From DATLYT01 sp035574455 (GTDB lineage Bacteria; Bacteroidota; Ignavibacteria; UBA10030): a stretch of 6,588 nt of DNA. Below, one piece after another: positions 6,398 to 6,588 of this stretch (its first letter is position 1; every line of letters begins with the position of its first letter). A program made the position numbers and the translations under genes. A model generated the notes under the pieces. It was not told the DNA's origin. It ran no database searches and was given only the letters and a program-made list of their open reading frames with translations. The stretch is from contig DATLYT010000165.1 in the NCBI GenBank assembly GCA_035574455.1, positions 1 through 6,588 of the forward strand, in the 5' to 3' direction.

Positions 6398-6588
6398 ATG
6401 TTTGACTCAGACAATTTCGGTTCGTACACACGCTCCGTCATCCTGCGGTCGGTACTCGGTGTGCTGTTCTTGTTGCTGTTCGCTCGCCTGTACCAACTCC
6501 AAATGCTCTATCACACCGAGTTAGGAAAGAAATCAGAAGAGAACAGTGTGCGCGCCGTCGTGCGGGAGCCGATCCGCGGCTACATGTT
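6398..6588 (+). CDS. mrdA: Penicillin-binding protein 2 (elongasome transpeptidase), N-terminal fragment, runs off the window
   Basis: An open frame starts at ATG 6398 and continues past the window edge, so only 63 codons are seen. It begins MFDSDNFGSYTR, then has one membrane anchor (about residues 13-30, VILRSVLGVLFLLLFARL). The juxtamembrane RLYQLQM and the EENSVRAVVREPIRGYM that follow are the class B penicillin-binding protein pattern: after the anchor, PBP2 proteins carry an S.NR..........RG.I stretch leading to DRNG. Product role (family knowledge): transpeptidase cross-linking new lateral-wall peptidoglycan with RodA, MreC and MreD. Position straight after mreD supports PBP2 rather than a division PBP. 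The start is supported by AGGGA at 6391-6395, which overlaps the mreD TAG, so the two genes are probably translationally linked. The catalytic domain lies outside the window. Confidence 0.87.
   Translation, partial: MFDSDNFGSYTRSVILRSVLGVLFLLLFARLYQLQMLYHTELGKKSEENSVRAVVREPIRGYM

Overview
The window is a compact, almost entirely plus-strand stretch of bacterial chromosome at medium GC (roughly the low-to-mid 50s by eye). It holds six recognisable protein genes on one strand, a partial gene at each edge counted among them, plus one further enzyme gene and one short non-genic or element-like gap. A fused aspartokinase/homoserine dehydrogenase followed by thrB and thrC, an MreC/MreD/PBP2 rod-shape cluster, a YfiT/BstA-type thiol transferase, and genes with and without Shine-Dalgarno sites side by side together suggest a member of the Bacteroidota/Chlorobiota/Ignavibacteria (FCB) group. 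This is an inference from gene content and protein resemblance only; no database search was possible.

Layout. Positions 1-349 are the C-terminal end of mreC. After 26 nt comes 376-900, a DinB-fold protein of the YfiT/BstA family. Positions 901-1110 have no conventional gene. They form an imperfect inverted-repeat element about 210 bp long that starts on the base after the dinB stop codon. It contains four tandem 10-nt units and a 35-codon micro-ORF with a good ribosome binding site. The threonine operon follows: thrA (1135-3597, bifunctional), thrB (3605-4546) and thrC (4543-5844), with a 7-nt gap and then a 4-nt ATGA overlap. After a 62-nt pyrimidine-rich spacer the rod-shape cluster resumes with mreD (5907-6392) and the start of the PBP2 gene mrdA (6398-6588, running off the edge).

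How it works together. ThrA, ThrB and ThrC catalyse four steps of the route from aspartate to threonine: aspartate phosphorylation, aspartate-semialdehyde reduction, homoserine phosphorylation and threonine synthesis. The intermediate step, aspartate-semialdehyde dehydrogenase, is not in the window. MreC, MreD and PBP2 are membrane components of the lateral-wall elongasome. The unusual architecture is that the whole threonine operon, the thiol-transferase-like gene and the repeat element lie between mreC and mreD, which are normally adjacent. No new multi-gene system is evident. The inverted-repeat element at 901-1110 is the least explained part and the best candidate for something undescribed.
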